This document shows positions 60,276-64,000 of a DNA stretch of 64,000 bases, piece after piece. How positions within the stretch are numbered: the first letter of the stretch is position 1; each line of letters starts with the position of its first letter. Both the position numbers and the translations under genes were made by a program. Under the pieces are notes generated by a model. The model worked only from the letters and a program-made list of their open reading frames with translations, was not told the origin of the DNA and did no database searches. Source of the DNA: Sporosarcina luteola (GTDB lineage Bacteria; Bacillota; Bacilli; Bacillales_A; Planococcaceae); contig NZ_BJYL01000003.1 of the NCBI RefSeq assembly GCF_007991495.1, forward strand, positions 62,001 through 126,000, in the 5' to 3' direction.

Positions 60276-61622
60276 ATGGGGACAATCGAAGAAACAGTCG
60301 AATGGTGGAAGGCGATCGTGGAATCGATGAATGATGGGGTGCTTGTCATCGATCGGGCTGGTGTAGTCAAGATTATTAATCCGGAATATACGCGGATTAC
60401 TGGGGTCACTCCGGATATTATCGGCAAGCCTTTAATTTCATATCGTCCGGGGGCAAAGTTGCCGGAGACGCTTGCCAGTGGGGAAAGTCAGGTTGGGGTG
60501 TACAGGAAAACGCATGATCGGGAATATGTTGTCGATATGGCGCCCATCTTTGTAGAGGGTGAAATTGTGGGGGCGGTTTCTGTCTGCAAGAGTTTGAATG
60601 AAGTACAGCTTCTTACGAGGGAGCTTGAGAAGCAACGTCAAAAAGTGAAAGAGCTGCAAGAGCAAATTAGCGCGCTTCATAAGGTGAGGTATACATTTGA
60701 AGATATCATCACGAATGACGCTAAGATGGAAGAGCTCATTTCAGTCGCGAAGAAAACTGCTGCGACCGATTTGCCAATCCTGATAAAAGGCGAAAGCGGT
60801 ACGGGGAAGGAATTGTTTGCGCAAGCTGTCCACCATGCAAGCTTAGGTTCAGGAAAGCCGTTCATCGCTGTGAATTGCTCAGCGATTCCGTCAGAGTTGA
60901 TTGAGAACGAATTGTTCGGACATTCTGAAGGGGCTTTTCCGGGCGCTTCTGAGAAAGGGAAGGCGGGCTTGTTTGAAATGGCTGATGGGGGAACGCTGTT
61001 TCTAGATGAGATAAGTGATCTATCGATCGATGTCCAGGCGAAACTTTTGCGTGTCTTGCAGGAAGGCGCAATCAGGCGTATTGGTGAGGCGGTAGAGAGA
61101 AAAGTGAACGTACGGATTGTAGCGTCGACTCATAGAGATTTGCATCAATTTATCGCGAAAGACCTTTTTCGAGAAGATTTGCTATATCGTTTAAATGCGG
61201 TCGTCTTGAAAATCCCGCCTTTGCGTGAACGAAAAGCGGATATTCCATTCATCGCAGAGTCGGTCTTGAAGGGATATGAGGTAGACCGGGAAGTTATGAC
61301 TTTTTTAACGAAGTATGATTGGCCAGGTAATATTAGAGAGCTGCGAAATGTGTTGGATTTTGCTATGTGCATGGCAAATGAGAATGAGCAGATTGTTATC
61401 GATCATCTTCCTGATATTATGCAAAAGCAGCATCGATTATATGAAGAGGAAACGAAAGTCTTTCCACTGTATGAGGCGGTAGAGGCGGCGGAAAGAACTG
61501 TTCTTGAATCCGCTTTACAATCGAGTGGAACGACAGTGGAGGAACGGCAGGAGATTGCTAATACGTTGGGGATCTCGCTTGCTACTTTATATAATAAAAT
61601 GAAGAAATATAATATTAGATAA
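60276..61622 (+). CDS. Sigma-54-dependent transcriptional activator with PAS domain
   Basis: The 448-residue protein has an N-terminal PAS domain (about 7-110; AIVESMNDGVLVIDRAGVVKIINPEY), a coiled segment, an AAA+ domain (Walker A GESGTGKE 172-179; Walker B GTLFLDEI about 240) and a C-terminal Fis-type helix-turn-helix (EIANTLGISLATLYNKMKKY). The sigma-54-contacting GAFTGA loop is GAFPGA here (219-224). The ATG at 60276 directly follows AAGGGG, closer than usual, so the true start is uncertain. It precedes the AtuA/CitMHS genes and probably controls them. Confidence 0.88.
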   Translation: MGTIEETVEWWKAIVESMNDGVLVIDRAGVVKIINPEYTRITGVTPDIIGKPLISYRPGAKLPETLASGESQVGVYRKTHDREYVVDMAPIFVEGEIVGAVSVCKSLNEVQLLTRELEKQRQKVKELQEQISALHKVRYTFEDIITNDAKMEELISVAKKTAATDLPILIKGESGTGKELFAQAVHHASLGSGKPFIAVNCSAIPSELIENELFGHSEGAFPGASEKGKAGLFEMADGGTLFLDEISDLSIDVQAKLLRVLQEGAIRRIGEAVERKVNVRIVASTHRDLHQFIAKDLFREDLLYRLNAVVLKIPPLRERKADIPFIAESVLKGYEVDREVMTFLTKYDWPGNIRELRNVLDFAMCMANENEQIVIDHLPDIMQKQHRLYEEETKVFPLYEAVEAAERTVLESALQSSGTTVEERQEIANTLGISLATLYNKMKKYNIR

Positions 61623-61744
61623 TGATTCTAGTTATTTGTTATTAATGAAAATTTCATTCTAGAAAATTGGAATGATGATAGCGATACGGTTTTATATAGA
61701 TGGAATCCCGATTATACCTGTTGTATATTCCATGTTGTTAGAAG

Positions 61745-61779
61745 GAGAAATGCCTGTAATTCCGGCATTTCTTCTTTTG
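61745..61779 (+). terminator. Terminator after the sigma-54 activator
   Basis: AGAAATGCC and GGCATTTCT are perfect 9-bp arms followed by TCTTTTGTTTTT. Confidence 0.87.
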
Positions 61780-61831
61780 TTTTTGCTAAAATGATAGAAG
61801 TGACAGACTTATTACATAACGGGGTGAATGT

Positions 61832-63160
61832 ATGCTGAAAATTGGATCTGGAGCTGGATTTTCCGGGGATCGGATTGATCCGGCTATCGAACTTGCTGAA
61901 AAAGGAAAGCTTGACTACTTAGTTTTGGAATGCTTAGCGGAGCGTACTATCGCACTTGCCCAAAAACGTAAAAAAGCAGATACTGCGTTTGGATACGATC
62001 CATTGCTTGAAAAGCGGATCCGGTCGTTATTGCCAACGTTGTTGGAAAATAACGTTCGGCTTATAACGAATATGGGGGCAGCAAACCCGGTTGGCGGTGC
62101 TAAGAAAATCATTGAGATAGCGGAAGAAATGGGATTGCGGGTAAAAGTGGCTGCTGTTATTGGTGATGATGTCCTGCCATATATTCTTCAAAACCGTGAA
62201 TCATTTGAGTTCAATCCAAAGCTTTCTGAAAGCGTTCCCATTCTGTCGGCAAATGCCTATTTGGGGGCATCTGCGATTGTACCGGCAATTGAAACCGGGG
62301 CGGATGTGATTATTACGGGAAGAGTCGCCGATCCTTCTTTGTTCCTGGCGCCGATGATTCATCATTTTGGGTGGTCAACTGAAGACTTTAATCTGATGGG
62401 GAAAGGGACCGTAATCGGCCATTTGCTTGAATGTGGCGGGCAATTGACAGGGGGCTTCTTTGCCGATCCAGGGAAAAAAGATGTCAGTGGACTTTCGCAT
62501 CTTGGTTTTCCGTTGGCAGAAGTACAACCGGATGGATCTGCGCTTTTAACGAAATTGCCTGGTACTGGTGGAGCGTTGACACTTCGTACGGTGAAAGAAC
62601 AGCTTTTGTATGAAGTGATGGATCCTTCTTCTTATGTGACGCCTGACGTGGTTGCAGATTTCACAACTGTCTCTTTAAAAGAGGATGGAGATGATCGCAT
62701 TTTAGTGACAGGCGGGGGTGGGAAGGAATGGCCATCCGAGCTGAAGGCGAGTATTGGCTATGATGCTGGCTTTATCGGTGAAGGGGAAATTACATACGCA
62801 GGTGAAAATGCGATTGGTCGTGCGGAACTGGCGGGCGTTATCGTTCAAGAGCGTTTGCAAAATCACTTTGAGGAGATAACAGTAGATTATATAGGGGTTA
62901 CTTCTGCGCATCGTGGTTCATTTGCCTATAAGGGAAGGCCTTATGAAGTCCGCCTTCGGGTCGCGGGCAAGACATATGAACGAGAGAAAGCCAATTGGAT
63001 TGGTGAAGAGGTGGAAGCACTTTATACGAATGGACCTGCCGGGGGAGGCGGTGCGCGTAAATATTTTAATGAGGTTGTCGGCATCGTCTCGACAATGGTG
63101 CCTAGAGAGAGTGTGAAAGCAGAATTGAAGGTTATGGAGGTGAAAACAAATGGCGCGTAA
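61832..63160 (+). CDS. AtuA-type (DUF1446) acyclic-terpene-utilisation-like protein
   Basis: The 442-residue protein matches DUF1446/AtuA: KIGSGAGFSGDRIDPAIELA, NMGAANPVGGAKK, TGRVADPSLFLAPM and ECGGQLTGGFFADPGKKD. In full-length AtuA proteins a C-terminal ferredoxin-like domain is fused; here it is a separate downstream gene. The family is needed for terpenoid or acyl-chain catabolism in Pseudomonas, but its chemistry is unclear. In this context, with a citrate-type transporter, the substrate is more likely an organic acid. Confidence 0.87.
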   Translation: MLKIGSGAGFSGDRIDPAIELAEKGKLDYLVLECLAERTIALAQKRKKADTAFGYDPLLEKRIRSLLPTLLENNVRLITNMGAANPVGGAKKIIEIAEEMGLRVKVAAVIGDDVLPYILQNRESFEFNPKLSESVPILSANAYLGASAIVPAIETGADVIITGRVADPSLFLAPMIHHFGWSTEDFNLMGKGTVIGHLLECGGQLTGGFFADPGKKDVSGLSHLGFPLAEVQPDGSALLTKLPGTGGALTLRTVKEQLLYEVMDPSSYVTPDVVADFTTVSLKEDGDDRILVTGGGGKEWPSELKASIGYDAGFIGEGEITYAGENAIGRAELAGVIVQERLQNHFEEITVDYIGVTSAHRGSFAYKGRPYEVRLRVAGKTYEREKANWIGEEVEALYTNGPAGGGGARKYFNEVVGIVSTMVPRESVKAELKVMEVKTNGA

Positions 63161-63461
63161 ACTGTATGAATTGGCGCACAGCAGAGCAGGGGATAAGGGG
63201 GATGTCCTTATGTTGTCGCTCATTCCTTACGAGGAAGGAATATACGAGGCACTGCGCGAACAAGTGACGGCGGACCGGGTAAAGCATCATTTGAATCATA
63301 TTGTCAAAGGGGAAGTGACGCGCTACGAGATGCCGAACATAGCGGCTTTGCAGTTCGTCTGCCAAGGGGCTTTGCTAGGAGGAGTGACAACTTCTCCCGG
63401 AATGGATACGCACGGAAAAACGTTAAGCTATGCATTGCTGGAAATGGAAGTAGATTTGTAG
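63150..63461 (+). CDS. AtuA-related C-terminal domain protein
   Basis: The 103-residue protein (LAHSRAGDKGDVLMLSLIPYEE, PNIAALQFVCQGALLGGVTTS, MDTHGKTLSYALLEMEV) matches the C-terminal part of AtuA-type proteins as a stand-alone subunit. GGAGGTG precedes ATG 63150, which overlaps the end of the preceding gene by 11 bases. Together they form a split AtuA. Confidence 0.84.
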   Translation: MARKLYELAHSRAGDKGDVLMLSLIPYEEGIYEALREQVTADRVKHHLNHIVKGEVTRYEMPNIAALQFVCQGALLGGVTTSPGMDTHGKTLSYALLEMEVDL

Positions 63462-63486
63462 TTCTAACAAAAAGGGGGATTCTAGT

Positions 63487-64000
63487 ATGTTGGCATTATT
63501 AGGTTTCTTAACGATTTTTGTCTTTTTAGCACTTATTTTGACGAAACGAATGTCCGTTATTGTTTCTTTGATTCTCGTTCCGGTCGTGTTCGCCTTGATA
63601 GGTGGGTTTGGGGCGGAGATGGGGGAATTCATGCTGGAAGGTGTGAAAGGCGTTGTTCCGACGGGGATTATGCTTGGTTTTGCAATTCTCTATTTCGGTG
63701 TTATGAATAATGCCGGACTGTTCGATCCGCTTATCTCCCGTGTTTTACGGGCTGTAAAAGGTGATCCTTTGAAGATTGTTGTAGGTACCGCTGTGATTGC
63801 GATGCTCGCACATTTGGATGGATCCGGGGCATCGACATTTCTTATTGCCGTTCCCGCATTGTTGCCGTTATACGATAAATTGGGGATGAGTCGAATTGTA
63901 CTGGCAGGAGTCGTGGCGCTTGGGGCGGGTGTTATGAACTTGTTGCCATGGGGAGGCCCGACAGCACGGGCAGCGACTGCACTTGAAGTGGATACGAGCG
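63487..64000 (+). CDS. CitMHS-family transporter, partial (cut by right edge)
   Basis: The visible 171 residues (MLALLGFLTIFVFLALILTK, GIMLGFAILYFGVMNNAGLFDPLI, HLDGSGASTFLIAVPALLPLYDKLGM, LPWGGPTARAATALEVD) match CitMHS metal-citrate:proton symporters, which run to about 430 residues. AAAGGGGGA precedes the ATG at 11 bases. The C-terminus is outside the window. It would import the carboxylate handled by the AtuA-type proteins. Confidence 0.9.
   Translation, partial: MLALLGFLTIFVFLALILTKRMSVIVSLILVPVVFALIGGFGAEMGEFMLEGVKGVVPTGIMLGFAILYFGVMNNAGLFDPLISRVLRAVKGDPLKIVVGTAVIAMLAHLDGSGASTFLIAVPALLPLYDKLGMSRIVLAGVVALGAGVMNLLPWGGPTARAATALEVDTS

Noticed and set aside
61667..61682. TTGG-N10-GC as a -24/-12 sigma-54 promoter for the AtuA genes
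   Set aside because: It lies before the strong terminator at 61745-61779, and several consensus bases differ, so it could not serve those genes well.

Overview
The window reads as chromosome of a Gram-positive, endospore-former-type member of the Bacillales, most like Planococcaceae such as Sporosarcina. The reasons are strong Shine-Dalgarno sites, TTG and GTG starts, a ComK competence regulator, an SLH-domain surface protein, many intrinsic terminators and moderate GC. This assignment is inferred from gene content; no 16S or ribosomal gene is present. It is a mosaic of accessory and catabolic gene blocks rather than core housekeeping DNA.

1-5.1 kb is a decayed hypervariable zone. It holds an IS21-type transposase running off the left edge, the N-terminal stub of a helix-turn-helix gene that the element broke, a comM-like pseudogene with its middle missing, a DUF3990 (ADP-ribosyltransferase-like) gene with a small partner, and a tandem duplication in which one copy of a zinc-ribbon gene survives and the other is collapsed.

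5.1-20.7 kb is a conflict island. A WYL regulator, two tandem dynamin-like GTPases, a small tail-anchored protein, a coiled-coil protein, a large HerA/VirB4-like ATPase, a WHH nuclease toxin, a SUKH immunity protein and an McrB/McrC-like pair all lie on the plus strand. A near-perfect 25-bp palindrome sits in front of the WYL gene. The block is flanked by direct repeats of about 1.15 kb, each carrying a fumarylacetoacetate-hydrolase gene; the left copy keeps only the 3' tail of the neighbouring symporter gene. This island is the best candidate here for an undescribed system.

19.6-24.3 kb is a catabolic operon on the minus strand: TrmB-type regulator, cyclase, sodium:solute symporter fused to a winged-helix tail, and FAA hydrolase. 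25-37 kb is a LacI-controlled 12-gene operon (alcohol dehydrogenase, thiolase, 3-hydroxyacyl-CoA dehydrogenase, two enoyl-CoA hydratases, symporter with a small partner, two hot-dog proteins, thioesterase, acyl-CoA ligase, aldehyde dehydrogenase). It should import an unknown substrate, oxidise and activate it, and degrade it by beta-oxidation-type chemistry.

37-46 kb holds a class V aminotransferase with a dicarboxylate/amino-acid symporter and a divergent LysR gene, a SEC-C protein, a 21-bp repeat array beside a helix-turn-helix gene, a sigma-70-like factor, and comK with two short upstream reading frames. 46-55 kb holds a LysR-controlled dehydrogenase/aldehyde dehydrogenase/tripartite tricarboxylate transporter operon and a creatininase-family plus NCS1 permease operon. 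55-64 kb holds an SLH protein, a GntR-controlled threonine aldolase plus symporter pair, and a sigma-54 activator with an altered GAFTGA loop preceding an AtuA-type gene pair and a CitMHS transporter cut by the right edge. No tRNA, rRNA or CRISPR array was recognised.
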